This document shows positions 35,736-46,000 of a stretch of 64,000 bases of DNA, piece after piece. A model generated the notes under the pieces. That model had not been told where the DNA came from. It saw only the letters and a list, made by a program, of their open reading frames with translations, and did not search any database. This stretch comes from Actinopolymorpha singaporensis (GTDB lineage: Bacteria > Actinomycetota > Actinomycetes > Propionibacteriales > Actinopolymorphaceae), in NCBI RefSeq assembly GCF_900104745.1, contig NZ_LT629732.1:1612001-1676000 (forward strand). The letters are read 5' to 3'. The position numbers were made by a program, and so were the translations under genes. Each line of letters starts with the position of its first letter. Within the stretch, counting starts at the first letter, position 1.

Positions 35736-36956
35736 ATGAAGATCGGCGTCATCGGTACGGGGCAGTTCGCCCGCAGTTTCATCTCGTTGTGGCAGAAGCA
35801 TCCCGACGTCGAGGCGGTGTACGCCTGCGACGTCGTTCCGGAGCGTGCAAAGGAGCACCAGGAGAAGTACGACCTGGCCGGCATCTTCAACGATGCCGAG
35901 GAGATGCTGGCATCCGACGAGGTGGACTCGGTCGCTGTCATGACGCAGCGCTGGACCCACGGCCCGTTGGTGCTGCAGGCGCTGGAGGCGGGCAAGAACG
36001 TCTACTCCGCGGTGCCGATGGCCATCTCGGTCGACGAGATCAAGGCGATCATCGACAAGGTCACCGAGACCGGCCTGATCTACATGATGGGCGAGACCAG
36101 CTACTACAACCCCGCCGTCGTCTGGGCCCGCGGCAAGGTCGCCGAAGGTGCGTTCGGGCGGGTGTTCTACTCCGAGGGCGACTACATCCACGACATGGAC
36201 AACGGCTTCTACGCCGCCTACCAGTACAGCGGCGGCGATGACTGGAAGAGGACCGCCAGCTACCCGCCCATGCTCTACCCGACGCACGCGATCGGCGGTG
36301 TCCTCGGCGCGCTGCCGACGTACGCCACCAGCGTCAGCTGCATCGGCATCAAGGACGACCGCGGGGATGGCGTCTTCGACAAGAACGTCTCGCTGTGGGG
36401 CAACGACTTCTCGAACATGAGCGCGTTGTTCCACCTCGCCGACGGCGGCGCGATGCGCACCAACGAGTTCCGCCGGGTCGGTTACTGGCAGGGACACGAG
36501 TCCCGGTTCCGCTTCTACGGCACCGAGTCGGTGATGGAGCAGACCGGTCACGGCGCCACCTGGAGCATCAAGACCGAGGGCGAGGACTACCGCAAGGGCG
36601 ACACCCTCGACATCAGTGACCTCTTCTACACCCGCGGCACCCAGGTGCCCGAGGGCTTCGGGGACGTCGACCCGGCGCTGATGCAGAGCTTCGCCTCCGG
36701 AAACGCCAAGGTGCAGGACCGCAGCCGGCTGCCCAAGGAGTTCGAGGGTGCGCACAACGGGCACGAGGGCTCGCACCACTTCCTGGCCGACGACTTCGTC
36801 CGGGCGGTGACGACCAAGACGCAGCCGCCGGTGAATGCCTGGAAGGCGGCCAGGTTCACGCTGCCGGGCGTGATCGCGCTCGAGTCGGCGCGCCAGGACG
36901 GCGCCCGGCTGCCGATTCCGGACTTCGGAGACGGCCCCGAGAACCCCGCCTGGTAA
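35736..36956 (+). CDS. Gfo/Idh/MocA family oxidoreductase
   Basis: 406 residues. The N-terminal Rossmann fold reads MKIGVIGTGQFARSFISLWQ, then SVAVMTQRWTHGPLVLQALE and GKNVYSAVPMAI, where EKP is usual in the family and is replaced here by SAVP. A C-terminal alpha/beta domain holds MGETSYYNPAVVWARGKVAEG. These enzymes oxidise or reduce sugars or sugar acids using NAD(P). CAAGGA is 8 bases before ATG 35736; an in-frame ATG at 35727 lies inside that site and is less likely. Confidence 0.9.
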   Translation: MKIGVIGTGQFARSFISLWQKHPDVEAVYACDVVPERAKEHQEKYDLAGIFNDAEEMLASDEVDSVAVMTQRWTHGPLVLQALEAGKNVYSAVPMAISVDEIKAIIDKVTETGLIYMMGETSYYNPAVVWARGKVAEGAFGRVFYSEGDYIHDMDNGFYAAYQYSGGDDWKRTASYPPMLYPTHAIGGVLGALPTYATSVSCIGIKDDRGDGVFDKNVSLWGNDFSNMSALFHLADGGAMRTNEFRRVGYWQGHESRFRFYGTESVMEQTGHGATWSIKTEGEDYRKGDTLDISDLFYTRGTQVPEGFGDVDPALMQSFASGNAKVQDRSRLPKEFEGAHNGHEGSHHFLADDFVRAVTTKTQPPVNAWKAARFTLPGVIALESARQDGARLPIPDFGDGPENPAW

Positions 36957-36979
36957 GTCCAGTAGTTCCTGTCGTACGG

Positions 36980-37026
36980 GAGCCGGGTCGGGTCGTCGCG
37001 AAGTGCGCGACGACCCGACCCGGCTC
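36980..37026. terminator. Strong 21-bp hairpin between convergent genes
   Basis: Positions 36980-37000 and 37006-37026 are perfect 21-base reverse complements around an AAGTG loop, and ACGGG/CCCGT can extend the stem beyond a two-base bulge. It lies 24 bases after the oxidoreductase stop and 72 bases from the end of the opposite YCII gene, so it can end transcripts from both sides. No T-run is present. Confidence 0.8.
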
Positions 37027-37097
37027 GCCCGTAATGACATCGGCGCAGTCGAGGAGGGCCCAGTGTGCCGCGCCGTCCGGTGGCCGTCACCGGGATC

Positions 37098-37805
37098 TCA
37101 TTCGATCACCGGGTCGTACATGAACATCCGAACATCCTGCGGGCAGCGGCGGGCGATCGCGATCTTCGCGGCCCACTCCAGCGCGGCTTCGTGGGTGGGT
37201 GCCTTGACCACGGTGAAGCCGCCGAGAGGCTTCCTGGTCTTCGGGCGCGGGCCGTCGGCGACCGTTCCGTCGCTGGTGACCGCGCCGACCCAGGCCGGCG
37301 TACTGTCGTCCGGCGGCTCGTAGTCCAGTCCTCCGGCGAAGACGTACACGCCGGCGTCCATGGCGTCCTGGACCGCCGCGTGGGAGGTCTCGCCTACCTC
37401 CACCCACTCCTCCCCGGTGGAGAAGTCCATGTCGCCGTTGTCGAACGAGATCAGGTACTGCTCCGGTTCGTCGCGGCCTCGCTTCAACGCACGGACCTTC
37501 TGCGGTGTGCGGCAGCCGGCCGCGATCCTCCCGCCCCACTCCACGCCCGCCTCCCGGCCTGGCACCTCGACGATGGTGACGCCGCCGAGGAGCTCCTTGC
37601 TCTCGGGGTACGGGCCGTCGGTGACCATCCCGTCGATCGCGACCACGACGGGCTTCACGTCGTGGTCCAGCTCGCCGGCGAAGACGAACACGCCCGCGTC
37701 CCGGGCCTCCTGGCGTACTGCCTCGGCGGCCTTGGCCACGTCGGGCAGGTCCTCCTCGGGGATGTCCGTCGCGCCGCTTTCGTACGAGATCAGGTACCGC
37801 GCCAT
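37098..37805 (-). CDS. Tandem YCII-domain (DGPF-type) protein
   Basis: 235 residues made of two homologous halves. Each begins with a strand such as ARYLISYESG or EQYLISFDNG and contains the DGP motif, VTDGPYPESKELLGG in the first and VADGPRPKTRKPLGG in the second. Each ends with a helix like REAGVEWGGRIAA or HEAALEWAAKIAI. Single-domain DGPF/YCII proteins are about 110-140 residues and often accompany ECF sigma factors; here two copies are fused and no sigma gene is adjacent. AAGGAG lies 7 bases before the ATG. Confidence 0.9.
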   Translation of the reverse strand: MARYLISYESGATDIPEEDLPDVAKAAEAVRQEARDAGVFVFAGELDHDVKPVVVAIDGMVTDGPYPESKELLGGVTIVEVPGREAGVEWGGRIAAGCRTPQKVRALKRGRDEPEQYLISFDNGDMDFSTGEEWVEVGETSHAAVQDAMDAGVYVFAGGLDYEPPDDSTPAWVGAVTSDGTVADGPRPKTRKPLGGFTVVKAPTHEAALEWAAKIAIARRCPQDVRMFMYDPVIE

Positions 37806-37923
37806 CACATGACTCCTTGTCCCGGCGACCTCCTCCGGCCGCGTCTCGTTCCTCCTACGAACGCGCCGCACCGGATCCGACAGATGCCCGGCAGAATCTC
37901 ATGGGACGCTCGTCCACCGCAGG

Positions 37924-38337
37924 TCAGGAGGCGAGCCGGCGCGCGATCGCGGGGACCACGATCGTCGCCGCGACCAGGTGGGTGAGCATCAACAGTGCCT
38001 TGGTGGCCGGGGCGGCGTCCGCGAGCGCGTCCGGGACGAGTGAGAGGGCGGTCAGCACCACGGTCGTACGGAGGAACGCACGCCGCGGGTGCCGGGCTCG
38101 GCGGGCCAGCGCCACGGCGATGACCAGGCCGAGCAACGAGAAGCCGGCCGTCAGAACGCCGAAGCCGGCGATCGGGATCGGGGCACCGCCCATGTCGAGG
38201 CTGATCCCCGCCGCGTTGCCGGTGGCGGCGACAGTCATCGTGGCGGCGCTCGCGACCGCTGCGGCGGCCACTCCGGTCAGGGTCAGAGTGGCGTAGCGCG
38301 AGCCGGCGACCTGGGTGGTGTCGAGGGTGGTGGTCAT
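37924..38337 (-). CDS. Small four-helix membrane protein (DUF6069-like)
   Basis: 137 residues with four hydrophobic segments (residues about 20-40, 50-75, 85-105 and 110-130), matching the layout of actinobacterial DUF6069 proteins, including PIAGFGVLTAGFSLLGLVIA. Function is unknown. GGAGG lies close before the ATG at 38337. It precedes the tandem YCII gene in the same direction, 118 bases away. Confidence 0.75.
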   Translation of the reverse strand: MTTTLDTTQVAGSRYATLTLTGVAAAAVASAATMTVAATGNAAGISLDMGGAPIPIAGFGVLTAGFSLLGLVIAVALARRARHPRRAFLRTTVVLTALSLVPDALADAAPATKALLMLTHLVAATIVVPAIARRLAS

Positions 38338-38545
38338 TTCTGCCTCCGGTGAGTTTGCCGGACGGGCAGGATGCCCGTCTCTCACTGTGACATCGAACGG
38401 GGCGGAAACTCATCGACAGTTCGCCCGCCCAGATTTCTGGGTTCTCTACCGCGCTTGGCCCACCGCCCGGCCTCGATGGCGAGTTTCCCGCCGACGGCTG
38501 TGGTGCCCGAACTCCTACCAGCCCTCGTTCTGCGGCCCTCGCGGC

Positions 38546-41500
38546 TCAGTGCCCTTCGTCGTCCCTGGGTGGGGCGTCGCCGTTGTGGGAGAAGCCGACG
38601 GCCCACAGCGACGGGGCGTTCGCACCGGCTCCAACGGTCAGCTGCACCCTGTACTGCAGGTACCGCGACGCGCCGCTGATCCGTCCGTTGGCCGGCACCT
38701 TGGTCCAGTCCGTCCACGTCGTGTCCGGTTTGGCGGTACTGCCGGTCCGCACCTGCAGCGACGCCGTGGCGCCCTTCGGGATGGTGCAGTCCCAGATCGC
38801 CCGATCCCAGACGACCATTGCCTGGGTGTCCAGCAAACCGGAGACGAAGGTGCCGGACCTCGCCGTGCGCGAGTCACCGGACAGAGTGACCCGGCCGAGC
38901 GGATCCTGGTCGTCGACGGACACGTCTCCGTTCAGCGAGCCCCGCCTGAACGTCGGCGTACTCTGCTCGCTGACGCCCCAGGCCGGTGTGACGAACTTCA
39001 GGGTGCCGGACTGGCCCGCGTTTCCTGCGGCGTCGGTCGACACGCCGTTGATCAGGTACGTCCTGCCCGGGTCCAGCCCGGTCAGCACCAGCGCGTGGTC
39101 GGTGGACAGCTCGTCTGCCCGGGCAACCGGTTCCAGGTCCGACTTGCCGGTGCCCGCCTGGACCACCGCGGTCGACGGTTCGTCGGTGGCCCATCGGACG
39201 GTCGCGGTCCCGCCGGGCAGGGCCGTCACTCGTGCGGCCGTGACCTTGGGAGCCCTGGTGTCCCTCGTCGGCGTGGTGAAGGTGGCCGGCGCCTTGTCCG
39301 CCGCCGGGTAGGTGCCCGACCGACCATTCAGGTCGGTCGAGGTGACCCGGTAGTAGTACTTGGTACCGGGCTTCAGCCGCCGGGCCTCGATCCGGTGATT
39401 CCGCGTGGCGTCACCGAGCTTGATCTTGGTTTTCAGCGAGGTCGGGGACGTGCCGATCGCGACCTCGCTGGTCGCCACCCGGGATGTCGTCCAGGTTGCC
39501 GTGGCGCTCGGCTCGGCGGTCGCCGCGCCGTTGTCGACCGTCAGGGCGGAGAACGTCATCGCGCCGGCGGGCGGCGCCGAGTAGGTGGCCGTGTAGGAGC
39601 CGTCGGTCGCGTGGAACGAGGCGTACTCCAGGCCCTTGACTGTGCTGGTGGTGTAGTCGACTCCGCTGCCGGCCATCGACAGCCCGCTCAGTACTGACCC
39701 TCCGGGGCCCGCGGTCGGCAGCATTCCGGTCAGCCCGTTAGAGCCGGTGCCGCCGGTGATGCTGAAGCTCAGCGTGTTGCCGTTCCAGACGACCTTCCCG
39801 AACGCGGAGGCGTTGCGTCCGTCCAGCCAGGTGAGGAGCTGCTTGCCGCTGATGATCGGCACCTCGTGGCTGCGCGCCGAGGAGATCAGCGCGTCGCTTT
39901 GCGGCTCGGTCGGAAGGTCGGTGTGCATGTTGGCGGTGAAGGCGCCGTAGTACCCCAGGGGACCTGTTGCGTTGGTCAGCAGCTGGTCGACCGTGAACGG
40001 ATAGGTCTGGTCCGACTCGTCGGTCATCTGGGTGACCGCCTGGTAGACGTCGATCGTGCTTCCGTCGGTGTCGGCGAACCGCATGGGCATGCCCGATCCC
40101 GACATGAAACCCGGCCGGTCCTGAACCCAGCTACCCGGGAAGTAGTAGTAGTTGGTGTCCAACCGCATGCCGTTGGCCAGCTCGGTCTTCGGTTGCGTCG
40201 CCCAGTCGCTCCACGGGATGCAGTGAGTTCGGTTGGTGACGGGTGACGGGACATCCGGATAGATGCTCCGCCAGACCGACAGGTCGTTGGCGTAGTTGCC
40301 CGCCAGCGACGTTGGCGTGAAGTCGCTGCAGTAGGTCGTCTCGTGAACGCCGACCTCGAAACCCTGGCTGGTGTACGACGCCGCGGCCGAGTTGGTCAGG
40401 CGCGGGGTGTTCGGATAGACGTACGAGCTGTACCGATAGCAGGTCCAGTCGGCCACGGAACAGTTCGCGGGACTGTTGGCGAGCAGTTGGTCGAAGCGGC
40501 CGGAGGTTCCGCCGTTGCCGTGGTCGTCACCGGTACCGACGATCACAGCATCGAGGCCGCGCGGGAAGTACCAGAACCGTGGCAACGGCATCCTGTCCCG
40601 GTTCATCACCTGGATCAGGTTGGCAAGCAGCCGCTGCTGTTCGTCCGCCTGGGGAATCGCCACCTTGTTCAGGTCGATCCAGTCCGGAGAGCTGCTGGTA
40701 CCGAAGAACATGTCGTCGGATCGTCGCGGCGACAGCTGGTCGCGCTCCTGCCCGGCCCAGGCCCGGTTGCCCTGGCGCATGGCCACGATCGACCGGGGCA
40801 GGTCGTAGGTGAACGCGGCGGCTTCTCCGCCGTTACTGCCGACGCTGTGCAGAGTGACCGCCGGGTTGGTCGTCGCCGTGGCCGCGTCGGTGTACAGCGT
40901 CGCGATCGACTGTGCGCCGGACAGGGCGTAACGGTCGGCCGAGCCATGGAACTGGATCGTGTCGGAAACGATGCCCGAGCCCGGTGCCGTCGCGGTGTCG
41001 ACCTTCAGGTATCCGTCGTCCACCGATCCGCCGGCGGCGGTGAGCCCGAGCAGAGCGGACAGCGTCCCGCTCGGCTTCATCGCGATCAGGTTGCCACCTC
41101 CGTCGACCCAGGCGGACAGGGTCGCTGCCTGGCCGGCGTCGACGGCCACCGCACCGAGCACCACCACGTCGTAGGGGGCCAGGGCCGAAGCCGACAGGGA
41201 CGACACGTCGATCATGCGGAACTCGTTGAGGCCCTCGGTGTGCAGGATCTCGGTGATGTACTTGGAGTACGGGTTCGCCGAGTTCGTGACCACCGCGATC
41301 GGCCCTCCCGGGCCCTGGGCGATGCCCGGCGGTGGAGGTGCACCGGTCGTGAATGACCAACTCGCCGGCGCCATCGTGTTGCCGGCGGCGTCCTTCGCCC
41401 CGCTGACCGAGACCGTGTAGCTCGTCGAGGCCGCCAGCAGGGCGTTCGGGGTCAGGGTCGCCGTCAGGCTCTGGGCGTCGTACCCGAAGGTGGCCGGCAC

Positions 41501-43066
41501 GACATCGCCGTTCGGTCCGGTCAGCGTCATGGTCGCGGCGCTCACGTTTTCCGAGAAGGTCGCCGTGACCGGCGTGGACACCGCGACTCCCGTCGATCCG
41601 CCGACGGGTGCCATGGACACCAACGAGGGGAGCGTCGTGTCGGTGGCGCTGGTGTCGAACACGACGTCGACCCAGTAGTTGGTCGCCTGGAAGCCGTTGG
41701 TCGGGAAGCCGCTGGCGCCGTACTTGTAGAGACCATTCAGTCCGTCGGTCCCGTTGCGAAGGGCGGTCAACGGGCCACGGGACGTCGCGGTGTTCGCGAA
41801 GTAGCTGCTGTTGTTGGCGTACCGGCCGACGGGTGCGTAGTAGGACGCGACGTAGGTCGTTCCGGCAGTCACCGGTACTGGTGAGGCGAAGGTCGCCTGC
41901 TGCCACCCGGTTGCAGTTTCGTCGGTGAAGGTGACCGAGGCGAGCTTCGTGCCGCTCTTGCTCCACAGGCTGCCCACGTGTGTCCCGGTGTTTCTGGAGC
42001 CCTTGTAGAAGCGGACTCCGGTGACGAAACCGTTCTGGCTGGTACGGAACTTCACACCGAGCTCGACCGCAGAGTCGTCCGCGGTTGCCTCGGTGGCCGG
42101 GGTGGTGGTGTTCGGCCACATGGTGCACGGGCAGGGGGACCCGGTCGCGCCGGTGGTGAACGTCCAGGTGATCGGGTCCATGACGTTCCCGGACGAGTCC
42201 TGGGCACCGCTGAGCCTGGCCGTGTACGTGGTCGAGGTGGCCAGTGGTGCGTTGGGCGTGAGGGTGGCCGTCCGCGTTGCCGAGTCGTAGTTCAGCGTTG
42301 CCGGTACGGCGCTCGCGCCGGTCAGAGTGAAGGTGATGCTCGACTGCTGGACGTCCTCACCGAAGGTCGCCGAAACCGGCGTACCGACCGGGACGCCGGT
42401 GGACCCGCCGCCGGGTGCGAAGCCGGTCACCGTCGGCTTGGTGGTGTCGGCCCCGCTGGGACTGAAGACGACGTCGACCCAGTAGTTCGTCGCCTGGTAG
42501 GTGCTGGTGGGAAAGCCGCCACCGGTGCCGTATCGATAGACACCGTTGCCGCCGTCACTGGCGTTCTGCAGGGCGGTCAGCGGGGAGTTCACCTTGCTCC
42601 CGGTGGCGAAGTAGCCGGTGTCGGCCGAATACCGCCCCACCGGTGCGTAGTAGGAAGCGACGTAGGTGGTGTCGGCGGTGACCGTCACCGGGGTGGCGAA
42701 GTTGGCCTGCTGCCAACCTGACGTTGACTCGTCGGTGAACGTCACCGTCGCGAGTCGGGTGCCCGCGGCGTTCCACAGTGAACCGGTGTGCGTGCCGGTG
42801 TTCCCTGTTCCCTTGTAGAACCGGATTCCGGTGACGAACCCGTCCTGGTCGGCGCGGAACTTCACGCCCAGCTCCACCGGGGCGGTGTCCGTGTCGGCGA
42901 GCGTTCCGGGCGTCTGTGTGCCGAAGATCGTGCACGGGCAGGCGGCCGCCCTGGCAGTCTGGGTGGACAGGCTGCCCAGAAGGCCGAGCAGCAAGGTGAT
43001 CGCGAGCACCAGCGCAACCCGGCGCCGCGAAGCACGGGCAGGGTTGCCCCAGGAGGTGACGGACAT
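38546..43066 (-). CDS. Giant secreted multidomain protein with DUF4082 modules and deacetylase-like core
   Basis: 1506 residues. A Sec signal (ALVLAITLLLGLLGSLS) is followed by a DUF4082-like module (about residues 43-190, starting CPCTIFG), a bacterial Ig domain, a second module (about 312-470, starting CPCTMWP) and a second Ig domain. The core (about 580-1100) begins with a ThuA/amidotransferase-like stretch (APYDVVVLGAVAVDAG). It then has IVGTGDDHGNGG and FEVGVHETTYC, which resemble the D-D-H metal site of polysaccharide deacetylases. Two fibronectin-III-like domains (about 1180-1340) and a C-terminal beta domain complete it. It is second in an operon, 19 bases after the DMF-like protein gene. 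Extracellular glycan modification is inferred, not proven. Confidence 0.85.
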   Translation of the reverse strand: MSVTSWGNPARASRRRVALVLAITLLLGLLGSLSTQTARAAACPCTIFGTQTPGTLADTDTAPVELGVKFRADQDGFVTGIRFYKGTGNTGTHTGSLWNAAGTRLATVTFTDESTSGWQQANFATPVTVTADTTYVASYYAPVGRYSADTGYFATGSKVNSPLTALQNASDGGNGVYRYGTGGGFPTSTYQATNYWVDVVFSPSGADTTKPTVTGFAPGGGSTGVPVGTPVSATFGEDVQQSSITFTLTGASAVPATLNYDSATRTATLTPNAPLATSTTYTARLSGAQDSSGNVMDPITWTFTTGATGSPCPCTMWPNTTTPATEATADDSAVELGVKFRTSQNGFVTGVRFYKGSRNTGTHVGSLWSKSGTKLASVTFTDETATGWQQATFASPVPVTAGTTYVASYYAPVGRYANNSSYFANTATSRGPLTALRNGTDGLNGLYKYGASGFPTNGFQATNYWVDVVFDTSATDTTLPSLVSMAPVGGSTGVAVSTPVTATFSENVSAATMTLTGPNGDVVPATFGYDAQSLTATLTPNALLAASTSYTVSVSGAKDAAGNTMAPASWSFTTGAPPPPGIAQGPGGPIAVVTNSANPYSKYITEILHTEGLNEFRMIDVSSLSASALAPYDVVVLGAVAVDAGQAATLSAWVDGGGNLIAMKPSGTLSALLGLTAAGGSVDDGYLKVDTATAPGSGIVSDTIQFHGSADRYALSGAQSIATLYTDAATATTNPAVTLHSVGSNGGEAAAFTYDLPRSIVAMRQGNRAWAGQERDQLSPRRSDDMFFGTSSSPDWIDLNKVAIPQADEQQRLLANLIQVMNRDRMPLPRFWYFPRGLDAVIVGTGDDHGNGGTSGRFDQLLANSPANCSVADWTCYRYSSYVYPNTPRLTNSAAASYTSQGFEVGVHETTYCSDFTPTSLAGNYANDLSVWRSIYPDVPSPVTNRTHCIPWSDWATQPKTELANGMRLDTNYYYFPGSWVQDRPGFMSGSGMPMRFADTDGSTIDVYQAVTQMTDESDQTYPFTVDQLLTNATGPLGYYGAFTANMHTDLPTEPQSDALISSARSHEVPIISGKQLLTWLDGRNASAFGKVVWNGNTLSFSITGGTGSNGLTGMLPTAGPGGSVLSGLSMAGSGVDYTTSTVKGLEYASFHATDGSYTATYSAPPAGAMTFSALTVDNGAATAEPSATATWTTSRVATSEVAIGTSPTSLKTKIKLGDATRNHRIEARRLKPGTKYYYRVTSTDLNGRSGTYPAADKAPATFTTPTRDTRAPKVTAARVTALPGGTATVRWATDEPSTAVVQAGTGKSDLEPVARADELSTDHALVLTGLDPGRTYLINGVSTDAAGNAGQSGTLKFVTPAWGVSEQSTPTFRRGSLNGDVSVDDQDPLGRVTLSGDSRTARSGTFVSGLLDTQAMVVWDRAIWDCTIPKGATASLQVRTGSTAKPDTTWTDWTKVPANGRISGASRYLQYRVQLTVGAGANAPSLWAVGFSHNGDAPPRDDEGH

Positions 43067-43085
43067 CGAGTTCCCCCGGCTCTTT

Positions 43086-46000
43086 TCAGTTTGTGGTGAA
43101 GACCACGTCGACCCAGTAGTTGCTGGACCGGTAGCTGTCATTCGGATATCCGCTGGCGCCGTAGCGATAGACACCGTTGGAGCCGTCGGTGCCGTTCTTC
43201 AGGGCCGTCAGCGGTCCTCGTGTCGTCGCGGATGCGAAGTAGTTCTCGTCGACGGAGTAGTGGCCCGCGGTCGTGAAGTACGACGCGACGTAGGTGGTGT
43301 TCGCCGAGACGGACACCGGGGTGGCGAAGTTGACCTGCTGCCATCCGCTACCGGACTCACCGGTGAAGGTGGCCGTCGCGAGCCTGGTGCCGGTCCGGCT
43401 CCAGAGAGTTCCGGTGTGGGTGCCGGTGTTCGTCGCCGACTTGTAGAACCGGATTGCGGAGATGAACCCTGCCTGGCTGGTGCGGAACTTCACGCCCAAC
43501 TCGATCGCCCCCGAGTCGGGGTCGGCCGGCGTCGCCGGAGTCGCGGTGCCGGCCCAGATCGAGCAGGGGCAACCACTGCTTGACGGCGCCGCCGTGGTGA
43601 AGGTCCAGCTGTCCTGGCTCATCGGGTTGCCCGCGGCGTCCTTGGCGCCGGACACCGTCACCGTGTAGGAGGTGCTGTTGGCCAGTGCGGTACTGGGCGT
43701 GAAGGTGACCGTCCCGGACGTGGCGTTGTACGACGTGGTCCCGGCCACAGCGGTCCCGTTCGCCGGGGCGACGCTGACCCGAGCGGTCGAGTCCTGGATC
43801 GGCTCGCTGAAGGTGGCCGTCACCGTGGTGCCGGTGGCGACGTTCGACGCGCCCGCCGCCGGGGTGCGCGCCGTGATCGCCGGCGGGGTGGTGTCCGAAG
43901 TGCCGCCGCTGCCTCCACCACCGTCGTCGAAGACCACGTCCACCCAGTAGTTGGTCGACCGGTATCCCTGGTTGGGGAAACTGCCGCCGCCGTAGCTGTA
44001 GGCCCCGTCAGGGCCGTCGGCGTTGTCCGCCAGCGCGGTCAGCGGCCCGCGGGCCACAGCCGTACCGAAGTAGTTCTCCGAGATCGCGTAGTGACCGTTC
44101 GGCGCGTAGTACGACGCTACGTAGGTGGTGTCGGCGGCGACGGTCACCGGGTTCTCGAAACTGGCTTCCTGCCAGCCCGAGGCGGACTCGCCGCTGAAGG
44201 TCACCGACGCCAGCTTGGCCCCGGCGGAGGTCCACAGTGATCCCACGTGGGTGCCGGTGTTCCCCGCGCCCTTGTAGAACCGGATGCCGGTGATGGACCC
44301 GGCCTTGACCGTACGGAACCTGACGCCGACCTCGACTGCGGCGGAGTCGGACTCTGCTGCCACGGCCGGCACCGCGGAACTCGGCCAGATGGTGCACGGG
44401 CAGGTCGCCGGAGGTGGAGACCCGTCGCCGATGGTCACCGTGCGCGCCGGAGCAGGCGTCTCCATCCGTGCACTGTCGTCGGTTGCCCTGGCCATCACCG
44501 CAAGGTCGGTGTTGACAGTCGGCGTGAACGTGTACGACCAGGACCCGCGGCCGGTAGCGGGGTGCCAGGACACGCCGCCGTCGACGGAGACCTCGACTCC
44601 CGCGACGACGCCGCCACCGGTATCGGTGGCGGTGCCGCTGATGGTGAGCGGCCGGCCGACCGGTTCGGTCGCACCGACAGCCGGTGAGGTGATGGTCGTA
44701 CGGGGTGGCGTGGTGTCGGCGGACTCGGTGGCCGCGACAAGCCCGGTCTGCAACGTCGCCGGTTGGGCGCTCATGTCGGCGAGGAGGTTGACGGTTGCCT
44801 GCCTGACCGCGGTGTCGGACGTGGCGCCCGAGACATCACTCCAGTGGGTGTCGTCCAGACCCCATGACCATTGGATAGTTCCGGCGCCGAACACCAGCGC
44901 GCCGCTGCGTGCGCGGTACAGCGAGAGGTGGTGGGTGGCGGTGCCCGACGCATACGTCGAGCCGTAGTCCTGCAGGTAGCTGGGGACGTTCTGGGTGTCG
45001 GTGGAGAGATGGATCAGACCGTCGGGCTGGGATCCGTTGTCCGGGCTCTCGTCCCACTCGTAGCCGAGAATCCCGTGCCCCAGCGTCGTGGTGGCGGTGG
45101 AGGCGAGGTTGGCCACCCTGGTGTTGCGCCAGAACCGCAACCTGGCGTCGGCGCCGCCGACGTGCATGTCGGTGGCGCAACAGTTGACCGTGAACATCGT
45201 GCCGCTGAGGCTGTTCTCCGGCCGGCCGCCGTCAGCGGGCGGGCTGAACCGCGGGTCGCGCCAGGTGCCGGTCCACACCGTGGGGTCGAGCGGGTCGATC
45301 GTCGCGTTGGCGTGGGTTTCCTTGTAGGTGACCAGCGTCCGGTGGTCGTTCTCGTACCGCGTCTTCCAGAAGATCTCGTTGCCGCTGAAGAACGCCAGGT
45401 TCACGCCGGCGTCGCGGGCCGCCTCGACGTTCGTGCGCTGCTGGCCCGACCAGTACTCGTCGTGGCCCACCGACATGAAGACCTTGTGCTGCTTGATCAG
45501 CGAGCCGTACCGGTCGGTGTCCACGCCGGACTCGTAGCTCACGTCGTACCCGTTGGCCTCGATGAAACGGACCATCGGGTACTCGGCGCTCCACACGAAG
45601 TCGTGGAAGGTGTCACCGCTGTTGGTGTTGAACGGGCGGTTGTAGCTGACCTTGTAGGCGCGGTTGGCGGGGCTGCCGACGTAGAGGCTGTTGCCGCCGT
45701 ACTTGTTGTACGCCTGCCAGGTGGTGTCGGAGGTCTGGAAGTACAGGTCGGAGTGGCTCGCGTCGTCGCGGACCACGAACACGATGTGGCCGCGGGTCGT
45801 GCCGGATTTCAGTTCGGCGAAGTAGATGCCGGACACCGCGGTCGTCGGTACGGCCCAGGTCGCACTGGTCGACCAGTTGCCGCAGTCGATCAGTCCGGTC
45901 GAGGTGTCCTTGTTGCAGTCGGGCTGGTCGGTCGGCGCGACGTTCGCGATGCTCGTGACCTTCCGGGCGCCCGCGCCGCCGTAGTAGCCCATCCGGTAGA

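Noticed and set aside
41658-44402. CRISPR-like repetition in the 38-46 kb region
   Set aside because: The repeats are protein domains of about 150 residues with diverged DNA, not short direct repeats with spacers.
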